Assembly: GCA_963747985.1 (NCBI GenBank)
Contig: CAVVHG010000007.1
Span: 434,001 to 498,000 of the forward strand
Length of the DNA stretch: 64,000 nucleotides
DNA from: JACADW01 sp963747985
GTDB taxonomy: Bacteria > Acidobacteriota > UBA6911
Direction: 5' to 3'
Below are positions 9,348-17,328 of the stretch, one piece after another. Within the stretch, counting starts at the first letter, position 1; each line of letters opens with the position of its first letter. The notes below the pieces were generated by a model that was not told the origin of the DNA, searched no databases, and was given only the letters and a program-made list of their open reading frames with translations. Made by a program: the position numbers and the translations under genes.

Positions 9348-10427
9348 ATGGTAAAGGCGAGCGGTGGTAATCCAGGTTCGACAGAGCCTCGAGTGGAAAC
9401 TTTGACTGACAGGTATTCACGACAGGTCCTGTTCAGCGGCATTGGAGCCGCAGGCCAGGCGAAGATCCGCCGCGGCAGGATACTCCTGGTCGGCTGCGGA
9501 GCACTTGGGTCCGTAATCGCGGAAATACTGGTGCGGGCGGGGGTCGGCAGCATCACGATAGCCGATCGCGATTACGTCGAGGAAAGCAACCTGCAGCGCC
9601 AATCGCTCTATACCGAAGAGGACTGTCGCCGGGGGTTGCCCAAGGCGATCGCGGCGGCCGGACACCTGCGTGCGATCAACAGTTCCGTTGAGGTTCGCCC
9701 CCAAGTCCTTGACGTCCGATCCTCCAATATCGAGGAACTGGTTCTGGGGCAGGATGTCGTCCTGGATGGAACGGATAACTTCGAAACCCGGTACCTCCTG
9801 AACGATGCCAGCTTGCGGTGGAATATCCCCTGGGTTTACGGCGCCTGCGTCGAGGCGTACGGGATGTCAGTGGCGTTTGTCCCGCACGTCACACCCTGCC
9901 TGCGCTGTATTCTTCAGTTGCTGCCGCCGCCGGGCAGTTCACCCACCTGCGATACAATGGGAGTGATCGGGCCGATAGTCCACGTCGTCGGCGCACTCGA
10001 ATCCACTGAAGCGCTGAAACTTCTTACCGGACAGATGGATCTGCTCAACCGGAAGCTGATCACGATGGATCTTTGGGCGAACCGAGTGGCGACCATGGAT
10101 CTGTCTGCGCAGAAGCCCGATTGCGATTGCCCTGCTTGTGGACGGGGGCAACTGGAGTTTCTGGATGGGCTCCATGAGGGTCACGCGGATATGCTGTGCG
10201 GCCGCAACGCGGTCCAGATCTCCCGCCTGGTCCCGAGACCCGTGGATCTGGAGCCAATCGCAAGAAGGTTGTCTGAACTGGGCTCCGTGACGCGAAACGA
10301 GTTTCTTCTCAAGGCGCAGATCGGCGAGTTTGAACTCGCCCTGTTCAGGGACGGGCGAGCCATAGTAAAGGGAACACAGGACATCGGGGAGGCACGGCGG
10401 GTATACTCAAAGTTCGTCGGCGACTGA
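9348..10427 (+). CDS. ThiF/MoeB/HesA-family E1-like adenylyltransferase
   Basis: An E1-like enzyme of about 359 residues that adenylates the C-terminus of a small ubiquitin-fold sulfur carrier (ThiS or MoaD type). It shows the nucleotide-binding loop LVGCGALGSVIAE, the DRDYVEESNLQRQ segment with the activating Arg, the Asp of DGTDNFETRYLLND, and two zinc cysteine pairs, CLRC and CDCPACG. C-terminal to the E1 domain are about 90 extra residues with a possible ThiS-like or MoaD-like end; these could be a fused small domain, but it is weak. I start at ATG 9348: GGAGG at 9330-9334 is too close to the alternative GTG at 9336. No thi or moa genes are adjacent, so the exact pathway (thiamine or molybdopterin) is open. 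Confidence 0.85.
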   Translation: MVKASGGNPGSTEPRVETLTDRYSRQVLFSGIGAAGQAKIRRGRILLVGCGALGSVIAEILVRAGVGSITIADRDYVEESNLQRQSLYTEEDCRRGLPKAIAAAGHLRAINSSVEVRPQVLDVRSSNIEELVLGQDVVLDGTDNFETRYLLNDASLRWNIPWVYGACVEAYGMSVAFVPHVTPCLRCILQLLPPPGSSPTCDTMGVIGPIVHVVGALESTEALKLLTGQMDLLNRKLITMDLWANRVATMDLSAQKPDCDCPACGRGQLEFLDGLHEGHADMLCGRNAVQISRLVPRPVDLEPIARRLSELGSVTRNEFLLKAQIGEFELALFRDGRAIVKGTQDIGEARRVYSKFVGD

Positions 10428-10527
10428 GCGACGGGTTCCGGAAACAGATGCGCGGGACGGGCGTTCGGGCGTGGTCAGCCGCGATGCAGTGCCTTCGTGC
10501 CGGCGGACAGTCGGATGGGCAGGTGAT

Positions 10528-11295
10528 ATGAGACGATTACGTGCAAGCTGGGGTCTGATGCTGGTATTGGGTGTGACCGTTCTGGCTCGGGGACAGGATG
10601 AGGAGAAGATCCAGAAGCTCTTCCAGGGGGCCATCGAAAAGATGGGAGGGCAAGCGTACCTCGACGTCAAGGATATGGTTTCAGACGGTAACTACTTCTA
10701 CTTCGACCGGGACGGGAATTCCTCCGGGTTGATCAAGTTCATCGATAACACCAAGCTCCCGGACAAGAGCCGGTTCGAGTTGGGCAACAGTAAGAAATCC
10801 AAAGATATCCAGGTCTTCAATCTTGAAAAAGGAGAAGGCTGGATTCTGGAGGGCCAGAAGGAAACACGGGAAGCGACCCCCGACGAGATGAAGGATTTCA
10901 AGAATGCCGTCAAGCACAGTCCGGACACGATCTTCAGGTACCGCTACAAAGATCCGGAGAACAAGCTCTTCTATTTCGGGCCCGGAGAAGGCGCCGATGT
11001 GACCTTCGAGATCGTCAAGCTGCTCGACCCCGAGAACGATGAAGTTACCATCTATTTCGACCGCCTCTCCCAGCTTCCCGCCAAGCTGGAGTACCGCTCC
11101 ATGGACAAACGCGGTGTTCAGTTGCGCAGCGTAGTCGAATACAGCCAGTGGCATGTGATTCAGGGCGTCAATACGCCATTGCGGATCGACACGAACGTCA
11201 ACGGCCGCAGGTCTTCCCAGCAGTTCATCGTGAGGATCACCTACAACAACAACCTGGGCGACGATGTCTTCTCGAAACCGGTTCCGCCCAAGTAG
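10528..11295 (+). CDS. LolA-like / outer-membrane lipoprotein-sorting-type secreted protein
   Basis: About 255 residues with a clear signal peptide (RRLRASWGLMLVLGVTVLARG, cleaved near residue 22). The mature protein has the half-barrel pattern of LolA/LolB-like proteins: an N-terminal helix (EEKIQKLFQGAIEKMGGQAYLD) followed by many amphipathic beta strands, including IYFDRLSQLPAKLEY, which resembles the 'LP..' strand of such proteins. It would act in the periplasm, possibly binding lipid or lipoprotein acyl chains. I chose ATG 10528 over GTG 10471 because the signal peptide and an AGGTG ribosome-binding site fit it. Family assignment is by overall pattern only; no conserved catalytic residues exist in this fold. 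Confidence 0.65.
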   Translation: MRRLRASWGLMLVLGVTVLARGQDEEKIQKLFQGAIEKMGGQAYLDVKDMVSDGNYFYFDRDGNSSGLIKFIDNTKLPDKSRFELGNSKKSKDIQVFNLEKGEGWILEGQKETREATPDEMKDFKNAVKHSPDTIFRYRYKDPENKLFYFGPGEGADVTFEIVKLLDPENDEVTIYFDRLSQLPAKLEYRSMDKRGVQLRSVVEYSQWHVIQGVNTPLRIDTNVNGRRSSQQFIVRITYNNNLGDDVFSKPVPPK

Positions 11296-11612
11296 TCGTC
11301 GGAGCCGTCGATGAAGGGGCAGGGGAACATGAATCCTCCGGACGCTGAAGCAGGAGGTCCGCCGCTCGATCCGCCTTCGGGACCTGATGCGATCTGCTCC
11401 GGCGGCGAGCCGAGTTTCCGGTTCTCGAGAAGACCGTCTATCTCATCAGCAAATCCCCGGGAGCCTGTCGCGGGGTGTTTACCTCGCACTCGAGGATTAT
11501 GCAGACGCGCGGGCGAGCCGTGGCGTGCGGGCCCGGGGCGATTCCTGGTGGGACGTGCCGGTATCTGCGGGTAACCTGCTTGCACCCGCTTGTGACCTGA
11601 ACAGGGGACGAC
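11296..11612 (+). other. Intergenic stretch, possible gene remnant
   Basis: This 317-base gap holds no gene I can support. Two overlapping frames contain short protein-like stretches (LEKTVYLISKSPGA in one, SRGVYLALEDYADARASRG in another, around 11425-11520). They could be joined by a frameshift, but no start, ribosome-binding site or family match supports a working gene. It may be a decayed small gene or chance. Confidence 0.3.
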
Positions 11613-12233
11613 GTGGAGATCTACGACATTTCACAGACACTTCGTGAAGGGATTGCCGTCTGGCCGGGGGATCGGCCTTATCGATCGGAATGGACCATGC
11701 GGATGCGCGACGGCGCATCCTGCAACGTTTCCGCCATAGCGATGGGCAGCCACACCGGGACGCACATCGACGCGCCGTTGCACTTCGACGAGTCGGGGGT
11801 TGATATCGCGGCCATTCCTCCGGACCGTTTCATCGGGCCCGTGCGCGTGGTGGAGATACTGGCGGAGCAGAGCATAACCGCCGCCGACCTGCGGCGCCTG
11901 CCGATTCAAGGCTCAGAACGCCTGCTGTTGAAGACTCGCAGCGGTTGGCGGGAGAACGGCGAGTCCGGTCCGGGGTTCGTTTATCTCGCCGAGGACGCGG
12001 CCGCCTATCTGGGCGGACTTGGATTGCTGCTGGTTGGAACAGATGCTCCCTCCGTTGACGCGTTCGACAGCAAGACGCTCCCGAGCCACAGGATTCTCAG
12101 TCGCCATCTGGTTGCCATTCTGGAAGGTGCCCGGCTCGACCCGGTGCCCCCCGGCGACTACGAGTTGATCTGCCTGCCGCTCAAACTGGCGGGGCTGGAT
12201 GGCTCGCCCGTCCGGGCTATTCTCAGGAAGTAA
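11613..12233 (+). CDS. Cyclase family protein (kynurenine formamidase-like)
   Basis: A 206-residue metal-dependent hydrolase of the cyclase/KynB superfamily. The N-terminus (YDISQTLREGIAVWPGDRPYR) and the metal-binding motif HTGTHIDAPLHF (about residues 46-57) are diagnostic; the later LVGTDAPSVD and a histidine near SHRILSR also fit. KynB hydrolyses N-formylkynurenine during tryptophan breakdown, but many relatives act on other amides or lactones, so the substrate is not certain. The start is GTG with a short purine-rich site upstream. It lies just ahead of lpxC and, a little further, the tryptophan biosynthetic operon; there is no other kynurenine pathway gene here, so proximity to trp is not evidence for the role. 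Confidence 0.85.
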   Translation: MEIYDISQTLREGIAVWPGDRPYRSEWTMRMRDGASCNVSAIAMGSHTGTHIDAPLHFDESGVDIAAIPPDRFIGPVRVVEILAEQSITAADLRRLPIQGSERLLLKTRSGWRENGESGPGFVYLAEDAAAYLGGLGLLLVGTDAPSVDAFDSKTLPSHRILSRHLVAILEGARLDPVPPGDYELICLPLKLAGLDGSPVRAILRK

Positions 12234-12282
12234 AACCGGCGGGCGGGGAGTGCTGTGCGAGATCGCGGAGAGTGCTTGATTT

Positions 12283-13209
12283 CTAGTGACTGCTTGCCAC
12301 TGCTTCCGAGACTGCCTGACGGGTCGGAGTATCAAGCGTCTCCGTGGGGCGGAGTTCCGGGAGGGTCGTCAGCCGGTAGCGGTGCGTCAGTCGCGCTATC
12401 TGGTCGGCAAGGGCCGTGTGGATTGCGTGTCCGGCCTTCCTGGCATACAAATGGCCAATGATCGGTCGTCCCACGAGCGAAATGTCCCCCAGAAGGTCGA
12501 GCAGTTTGTGCCGCACGAACTCGTCCGGGAAGCGCAGGTGATTGTTCACAAGGCCTGAATCATCCAGCACCACCGCGTTTTCGAGGGAACCGCCGCGTAT
12601 CAAACCGTTCCGTTTCAAATACTCCACGTCCGACATGAAACCGAAGGTCCGGGCAAAACCTATCTCCCGACGGTAGCTCTCCGGGGAGAGAGCCATCTGG
12701 ATTTCCTGGTACCCGATCGCGGGATGCTCGAAGTCGATGATGTAAGTGGCCCGCATTCCAGGGCTGGGATAGACACCTGCAAACTTGTCGCCGTGGCGCA
12801 CCTCGATCGGTTCCTCGATTACCATGTACTGGCGCAACGCTTCCTGCTCCTGGATGCCGATCCTGTCGATCTCCTCGATAAACCGCTTGCCGCTCCCGTC
12901 CATGATCGGCACTTCCATGGAATCGAGGTCGATGTACAGGTTGTCAATACCAAGCCCGTAGAGGGCGGAGAGCAGATGCTCGACCGTCGAGATCATGACC
13001 CCTTTCTTCATCAGCGTCGTGGCGTAGCTGACCCTGGCTACATGAGCTCGCGTGGCTTCAATCCGGAAATCCCTCAGGTCTGTCCGGCGGAAGACGATTC
13101 CTGTCCCTGTCGGGGCTGGCGTCAGCCGCAGATGCACGGGGTAGCCGGTATGCAGCCCGGTTCCTTCCAACCTGATCTCGCCTCTGAGCGTCCTCTGGAA
13201 CGGCAGCAT
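12283..13209 (-). CDS. lpxC: UDP-3-O-acyl-N-acetylglucosamine deacetylase
   Basis: The committed step of lipid A synthesis: zinc-dependent deacetylation of UDP-3-O-acyl-GlcNAc in the cytoplasm. Visible family signatures are QRTLRGEIRLEGTGLHTG at the N-terminus, STVEHLLSALYGLGIDN with a zinc-ligand His, EVPIMDGSG, EIGFARTFGF, GLIRGGSLENAVV, and FVRHKLLDLLGDI with the second His and the Asp ligand. I start at ATG 13209 because AAGGGTG sits six bases upstream and gives 308 residues, the usual length; a frame extending to 13305 would add 32 untypical residues. Its presence shows an outer membrane with lipid A. Its promoter must lie in the gap shared with the divergent trp operon. Confidence 0.95.
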   Translation of the reverse strand: MLPFQRTLRGEIRLEGTGLHTGYPVHLRLTPAPTGTGIVFRRTDLRDFRIEATRAHVARVSYATTLMKKGVMISTVEHLLSALYGLGIDNLYIDLDSMEVPIMDGSGKRFIEEIDRIGIQEQEALRQYMVIEEPIEVRHGDKFAGVYPSPGMRATYIIDFEHPAIGYQEIQMALSPESYRREIGFARTFGFMSDVEYLKRNGLIRGGSLENAVVLDDSGLVNNHLRFPDEFVRHKLLDLLGDISLVGRPIIGHLYARKAGHAIHTALADQIARLTHRYRLTTLPELRPTETLDTPTRQAVSEAVASSH

Positions 13210-13515
13210 ATTCACCCTTTGCCCAAAATCGGGCACTGTGTCCTTGTGAGACACTACCCTCTCCCAAAATGGCGAAACAGGACATTTAAGCAATATCTGA
13301 TCCATTCGTCATTCGACAGGCGTGAAGGCCCTATCAATATAAATACTATGGGCTTACGTGCATTCTACTCACGCCGGCACGTGCCTTCACTAGCTAACTG
13401 TGGCTCGATTGACACAGCCGACAGCTCCCGCCTTTCAGCCAGGAGAGCTGAAAGCTGAGGGCTGATGGATGGCGGAGCTGTAAGCTTCCGGCAGCGGATC
13501 ACCGGCTGTTTCCGA
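13210..13515. other. Divergent intergenic region with hairpin and heptad repeat
   Basis: No gene is visible between lpxC and the trp leader. An AT-richer patch around 13332-13350 could hold the lpxC promoter on the minus strand. A perfect 8-bp stem (CTTTCAGC at 13432-13439, GCTGAAAG at 13447-13454, 7-base loop) has no U-tract. Three 7-base units of the form GCTGANN run from 13447 to 13467; similar tracts occur near 28655 and 62383. Confidence 0.4.
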
Positions 13516-13544
13516 TTGTGTGTATCTCAGCGATGTGCTAAATA
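13516..13544 (+). promoter_or_regulatory. Candidate trp operon promoter
   Basis: TTGTGT at 13516-13521 and TAAATA at 13539-13544 are separated by 17 bases, and a TGC immediately before the -10 gives an extended -10 element. Transcription would start near 13551, leaving a very short leader of about 13 bases before the leader-peptide ATG, with GAGG at 13552-13555 as ribosome-binding site. The short 5' end is the main reason for caution. Confidence 0.4.
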
Positions 13545-13563
13545 AAGAAGCGAGGCGCAGGAC

Positions 13564-13647
13564 ATGATTGGCGGGTTTCGGGGGAATTACTGGTACTGGC
13601 GGGGCGTGCTCGGGTTCGTCCGAGTCCGTTCACTGCCCGTCCCCTGA
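13564..13647 (+). CDS. trpL: trp operon leader peptide
   Basis: A 27-codon reading frame from ATG 13564 to TGA 13645-13647, too short for ordinary gene callers. Codons 8-12 read Asn-Tyr-Trp-Tyr-Trp, so two Trp codons (TGG at 13591 and 13597) sit in a tiny peptide directly ahead of trpE. GAGG at 13552-13555 lies 8 bases before the ATG. The frame ends 26 bases before a strong intrinsic terminator whose left arm can instead pair with the end of this frame. Position, Trp codons and alternative hairpins together are the signature of a ribosome-sensing attenuator: stalling at the Trp codons for lack of charged tRNA-Trp lets the antiterminator form. The flanking Tyr codons may add sensitivity to Tyr starvation (inference). 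Confidence 0.85.
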   Translation: MIGGFRGNYWYWRGVLGFVRVRSLPVP

Positions 13648-13708
13648 AACTTGAGTGAGAGGGGATTCAGGAGAGCCGTGAACGACTCGAGGCGTTCACG
13701 GCTTTTTT
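13601..13708 (+). promoter_or_regulatory. trp attenuator: alternative 1:2, 2:3 and 3:4 RNA hairpins
   Basis: Three mutually exclusive pairings can be drawn. The 1:2 hairpin: CTCGG 13609-13613 with CCGAG 13620-13624, reinforced by GGGGCG 13601-13606 with CGTCCCC 13638-13644 (one bulge). The 2:3 antiterminator: CGAGTCCGTTCAC 13621-13633 with GTGAACGACTCG 13678-13689, 12 pairs with a single bulged C. The 3:4 terminator: 13674-13684 with 13693-13703, then six U. A ribosome held at the Trp codons (13591-13599) would cover segment 1 and free segment 2 to pair with 3; one reaching the stop at 13645 would cover segment 2 and let 3:4 terminate transcription before trpE. Confidence 0.85.
13674..13708 (+). 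terminator. Intrinsic terminator in trp leader (attenuator 3:4)
   Basis: A perfect 11-bp stem, AGCCGTGAACG and CGTTCACGGCT, with an 8-base loop is followed at once by TTTTTTG. It ends only 12 bases before the trpE ATG, so it must be conditional rather than a terminator of an upstream gene. Confidence 0.92.
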
Positions 13709-13719
13709 GTTATTGAGCC

Positions 13720-15207
13720 ATGAAATCAAGAGTCAGTCCACTTTTGCAGGAAGTCGAGGCGCTTTCCGGGAAAGGGAACGTCATCCCGATCCGGAAGGAT
13801 ATCCTGGCAGACCTGCTCACGCCTGCGGCCGCCTTCCTGCGTGTCGCCCACGGGCGTCGACGTGCCTATCTCCTGGAGAGCGTCGAAGGGGGCGAGCGTA
13901 TCGCCCGCTACTCGTTCCTGGGTTGGGACCCGTTTCTGGTAGTCCGTGGCCGGGGAGACTCGCTCGTCATCGAGGAATCGGGTGAGACCTTGCAGGAGAA
14001 CGTCCGCCCGTTCGACAGGCTGAGGCAGCTGGCGCTCAAGTACCGGCCGGTCTCCCCGCCGGAGGCGCCGCCATTCCTCGGAGGGGCCGTCGGCTATTTT
14101 GCCTACGACTTCGTGCGTCAATTCGAAAAACTGCCGGCAATAGCGGCCGACGACCTCGGAATGGAAGATCTGCACCTCATGTACTTCTCGGACATCCTGG
14201 TGTTCGACCACCTGCTTCATCGCATCCATATCGTTGCCAACATTCTGGCCGACCGGGGCTCGCAAAGCCTGGAGTCGAAATATCAGGATGCGGTACTGCG
14301 GATCGAGCAGATCGAGGCTCGCCTCACTGCGCCGATGTCCCTGCCCGTATCACCTCCGGTGCAAAGCGTCCCGGAGGTTCAATCCAACCTGGGCGAAGAC
14401 GAGTATCATTCCATAGTCAGGAAAGCGAAAGAATACATCCGGGCCGGCGACATATTTCAGGTCGTTCTTTCCCAACGATTCCGGATGCCGGTCAGCTGCG
14501 ACCCGTTCGATATCTACCGTGCGCTGCGTTTTGTGAATCCCTCGCCTTACATGTTCTTCATCCGCATGGATGACCTTCACCTCGTGGGAGCCTCGCCTGA
14601 GATGATGGTGAAGGTCCGCGACGGGCGCGTCGAGTACGGCCCCATAGCCGGCACCAGGCCGCGCGGCAGGACGCTGGAAGAGGACAAACGCCTTTCAGAA
14701 GAGCTGATTCACGACGAGAAGGAGCGGGCCGAGCACATCATGCTTGTGGATCTTGGCCGCAATGATCTCGGCCGTGTCTGCGAGTACGGCACGGTCCGTG
14801 TCACGGACCTGATGCGGATCGAGAAATACAGCCACGTGATGCACATCGTGAGCAGCATCGAGGGGAAACTGCGCGCAGGCCTGGATTGCCTGCACGCACT
14901 CGAGGCCTGCCTGCCGGCGGGCACTCTCTCGGGCGCACCGAAGGTGCGGGCGATGGAGATCATCGAAGAGCTGGAACCCAACCGCAGGGGATTATATGGC
15001 GGCGCCGTCGGGTATATCGATTTCTGCGGGAACCTTGACACCTGCATCGCGTTGCGCACTCTGGTCATCCGGGACGGCACCGCCTACATCCAGGCCGGGG
15101 GCGGGATAGTTGCTGACTCCTCCCCGGAACGCGAGAGGGAGGAGTCATGCAACAAAGCCAGAGCGCTGATCCGGGCTGTGACTCTGGCTCATGAGGGGCT
15201 GCGATGA
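13720..15207 (+). CDS. trpE: Anthranilate synthase component I
   Basis: A 495-residue chorismate-utilising enzyme that, with TrpG, makes anthranilate, the first step of tryptophan synthesis. The N-terminal domain carries AYLLESVEGGERIARYSFLG (about residues 48-67); the LLES segment is the tryptophan feedback site in characterised TrpE. The C-terminal catalytic domain has SQRFRMP, NPSPYMFF, IAGTRPRGRT, ERAEHIMLVDLGRNDLGRV, AGTLSGAPKVRAMEIIEELE and AGGGIVADSSPERE, all intact. Length is normal. The ATG follows the attenuator's U-tract by 11 bases and has only a weak GAG as ribosome-binding site, so translation may be poor unless helped by read-through transcription structure. The gene overlaps trpG by four bases. 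Confidence 0.96.
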   Translation: MKSRVSPLLQEVEALSGKGNVIPIRKDILADLLTPAAAFLRVAHGRRRAYLLESVEGGERIARYSFLGWDPFLVVRGRGDSLVIEESGETLQENVRPFDRLRQLALKYRPVSPPEAPPFLGGAVGYFAYDFVRQFEKLPAIAADDLGMEDLHLMYFSDILVFDHLLHRIHIVANILADRGSQSLESKYQDAVLRIEQIEARLTAPMSLPVSPPVQSVPEVQSNLGEDEYHSIVRKAKEYIRAGDIFQVVLSQRFRMPVSCDPFDIYRALRFVNPSPYMFFIRMDDLHLVGASPEMMVKVRDGRVEYGPIAGTRPRGRTLEEDKRLSEELIHDEKERAEHIMLVDLGRNDLGRVCEYGTVRVTDLMRIEKYSHVMHIVSSIEGKLRAGLDCLHALEACLPAGTLSGAPKVRAMEIIEELEPNRRGLYGGAVGYIDFCGNLDTCIALRTLVIRDGTAYIQAGGGIVADSSPEREREESCNKARALIRAVTLAHEGLR

Positions 15208-15842
15208 CGTGCAACAACGGCGCAGCAAAAGGACCCGAGCATCCCCATCGGCCGGGCATGATCCTGGTGATCGACAACTACGACTCGTTCACCTTCAACC
15301 TTGTCCAATATCTCGGCGAACTGGGTGCCGAACCCAACGTGATCCGCAACGATGCCATCACGGTCGAGGATATCGAGATGATGACACCTGCAAAGATCGT
15401 GATCTCCCCGGGTCCGGGCAGGCCGGAAAACGCCGGCATCATCGTCGAGACGATACGCCGGTTCGCGGGGAGGATTCCGATCCTCGGGGTTTGCCTGGGA
15501 CATCAGGCAATCGGCCTCGCTTTCGGCGGGGACGTCGTTCTGGCGCCGTCGATCATGCACGGCAAAACCAGTGCGATCCACCACGACGGCCGGACGATTT
15601 TCCACGGTCTGCAGAATCCGTTTGAGGCGACACGGTATCACTCCCTCGTGGTGTCGCCTGAAGGGCTTCCCGGGTGTCTGGAGGTCTCGGCCCGGACCCG
15701 CGATGGCGTGATCATGGGACTGCGGCACCGGAGCTGCTGCGTCGAGGGAGTACAGTTCCACCCTGAGTCCATACTTACCGGGGCAGGCAGGGCTCTGCTG
15801 ACCAACTTCGTCGGCCAGCGTCAGGACACCTGCGGCGAATAG
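15204..15842 (+). CDS. trpG: Anthranilate synthase component II (glutamine amidotransferase)
   Basis: A class I glutamine amidotransferase that supplies ammonia to TrpE. The family start VIDNYDSFTFNLVQYLGELG, the oxyanion/nucleophile loop GVCLGHQAIG with its Cys, and the His-Glu pair in VQFHPESILT are present. Two starts are possible. ATG 15204 overlaps the trpE stop as ATGA and has GAGGGG at a good distance, so translational coupling favours it and gives 212 residues. ATG 15258 would give the more typical 194 residues but has a poor ribosome-binding site. It could also serve p-aminobenzoate synthesis, as dual-use PabA/TrpG proteins do; that is not decidable here. Confidence 0.94.
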   Translation: MTCNNGAAKGPEHPHRPGMILVIDNYDSFTFNLVQYLGELGAEPNVIRNDAITVEDIEMMTPAKIVISPGPGRPENAGIIVETIRRFAGRIPILGVCLGHQAIGLAFGGDVVLAPSIMHGKTSAIHHDGRTIFHGLQNPFEATRYHSLVVSPEGLPGCLEVSARTRDGVIMGLRHRSCCVEGVQFHPESILTGAGRALLTNFVGQRQDTCGE

Positions 15843-15853
15843 GAGATCGGAGC

Positions 15854-16702
15854 ATGCCGGGACACATTGTTGATTACAGGCTCCCCGAACCGCTACGCGG
15901 CACGTTCCTCGAGGAAATCATGAGGGCGCGCATCCCCGAGATTGTGGGATCGTGCCGGAAGTGGCCGGCAGAAGCGATCCGGCCTGTTCTTGATCGGGCG
16001 CCTGTGCCGCGTTCCCTCAGGCGCTCGTTGACAGGAGCGTTCCCCGGAATCATCGCGGAATTGAAGAAAGCTTCTCCTTCAGCGGGAACTCTGCGTGCGG
16101 ATTTCGATCCCGTGAAGCTGGGCATGGAACTCGAAAGTGCAGGCGCGGCGGCCCTGTCCGTCGTGACTGAACCGAGGTACTTCCAGGGTACGCTGGAGTA
16201 TGTCGCCCTGCTCCGGTGGCCGGCAGGAGTGCCGATCCTCCGCAAGGACTTCATCGTAGACAGCTATCAACTCCTGGAAGCCCGCCACGCCGGAGCCGAT
16301 TGCGTGCTACTGATCGTCGCCCTGCTCCCTGAAGTACTGCTGCGCCGCCTCCTCAAAGAGACGGAAGCACTGGGGATGGAGGCTCTCGTCGAGGTTCACG
16401 GCGCTGACGAATTGAGTCTCGCCCTCGACTCAGGTGCCACGATCATCGGCGTCAACAACCGGGATCTGCGCACGCTGCAAGTCTCCCTGGACGTGTCGCT
16501 TGGGTTAGCCAGGCATTTCACGCGGGAGATCCTGGCGGTTTCCGAAAGCGGCATCCGGACCGCCGACGACATCCGCCGTTTGTCGGACGCCGGATATCGC
16601 GGCTTTCTGGTTGGAGAACGGCTGATGCGCTCTGCCTCGCCCGCTGCGGCAATGTTAGAACTGAAAGGGAAGACTCCCGGCCGGCAGAGGGCGGCATCAT
16701 GA
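15854..16702 (+). CDS. trpC: Indole-3-glycerol phosphate synthase
   Basis: A 282-residue TIM-barrel enzyme that decarboxylates and closes CdRP to indole-3-glycerol phosphate. Core motifs are visible: IIAELKKASPSAG (catalytic Lys and phosphate contacts), ALSVVTEPRYFQG, PILRKDFIVDSYQLLEARHAGADCVLLI with the catalytic Lys of the RKDF segment, EVH, GVNNRDLRTL, and AVSESGIRTADD near the phosphate-binding end. The N-terminal 50 residues are variable, as usual. It starts 11 bases after trpG and overlaps trpF by four bases (ATGA), consistent with a tight operon. TrpC and TrpF are separate proteins here, unlike the fused enterobacterial form. Confidence 0.95.
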   Translation: MPGHIVDYRLPEPLRGTFLEEIMRARIPEIVGSCRKWPAEAIRPVLDRAPVPRSLRRSLTGAFPGIIAELKKASPSAGTLRADFDPVKLGMELESAGAAALSVVTEPRYFQGTLEYVALLRWPAGVPILRKDFIVDSYQLLEARHAGADCVLLIVALLPEVLLRRLLKETEALGMEALVEVHGADELSLALDSGATIIGVNNRDLRTLQVSLDVSLGLARHFTREILAVSESGIRTADDIRRLSDAGYRGFLVGERLMRSASPAAAMLELKGKTPGRQRAAS

Positions 16703-17328
16703 AGGTCAAAGTCTGCGGGATTACGAGCTACAGGGACGCGTCGATGGCACTCAGCCTGGGAGCTGACGCGCTCGGATTCAATTTCTACGCCCGCAGTTCC
16801 CGCTATATCACTCCCGTGGCTGCAAGACGAATAGTGGAACGCCTTCCCCCGTTTGTCACGAAGGTGGCAGTCTGTGTCAACGCGGACGTCTGCGAGGTGG
16901 CGGAATGGGCCCGTCGTGCGGGGGTGGGTGTCGTGCAGCTGCACGGCGACGAAACGCCGGAATACTGCCGCTCAATGGCCGGCCTGAAGCTCATCAAGAC
17001 GCTTCGGATAGGGGAAGACTTCCAGCCTGTGGGACTGGAAACGTACCCGGTCTCGGCATTTCTGCTCGATACACGGCATCCCGGGCAATACGGCGGGACC
17101 GGGAAGGCGTTCGACTGGAGGCTCGCCGCGGCGATTCGAACCAGGCGCCCGCTGATTCTCGCCGGCGGCCTGCGTGCGGAGAACGTGGCCGACGCGATAC
17201 GCGCCGTTCGGCCGTATGCCGTGGACGTTTGCAGCGGCGTCGAGAGTGCTCCGGGTAAGAAGGATCGCAGCAAGCTGGTCGCGTTCATGAGCGAGGTACA
17301 TCGTGCAGCCAGGGATATCAATGATTAA
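16699..17328 (+). CDS. trpF: Phosphoribosylanthranilate isomerase
   Basis: A 209-residue TIM barrel that isomerises phosphoribosylanthranilate to CdRP, the step before TrpC. The N-terminal VKVCGIT with catalytic Cys, ADALGFNFYARSSRYI, VVQLHGDE, FLLDTRHPGQYGGTGKAFDW with the catalytic Asp, LAGGLRAENV and VDVCSGVESAPGKKD are all present. The ATG overlaps the trpC stop (ATGA), and its own end overlaps trpB by eight bases. No trpD (anthranilate phosphoribosyltransferase) lies in the operon, so that step must be encoded elsewhere or outside the window. Confidence 0.95.
   Translation: MKVKVCGITSYRDASMALSLGADALGFNFYARSSRYITPVAARRIVERLPPFVTKVAVCVNADVCEVAEWARRAGVGVVQLHGDETPEYCRSMAGLKLIKTLRIGEDFQPVGLETYPVSAFLLDTRHPGQYGGTGKAFDWRLAAAIRTRRPLILAGGLRAENVADAIRAVRPYAVDVCSGVESAPGKKDRSKLVAFMSEVHRAARDIND

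Noticed and set aside
11387..11647. An 86-codon frame (SRGVYLALEDYADARASRG) before the cyclase gene
   Set aside because: It overlaps the cyclase start and has no ribosome-binding site or family match. Similar protein-like stretches in another frame suggest a remnant at best.
13561..13710. T-box riboswitch as the trp control
   Set aside because: No T-box motif (AGGGTGGNACCGCG) or specifier stem is present; the leader peptide and alternative hairpins fit peptide-sensing attenuation.
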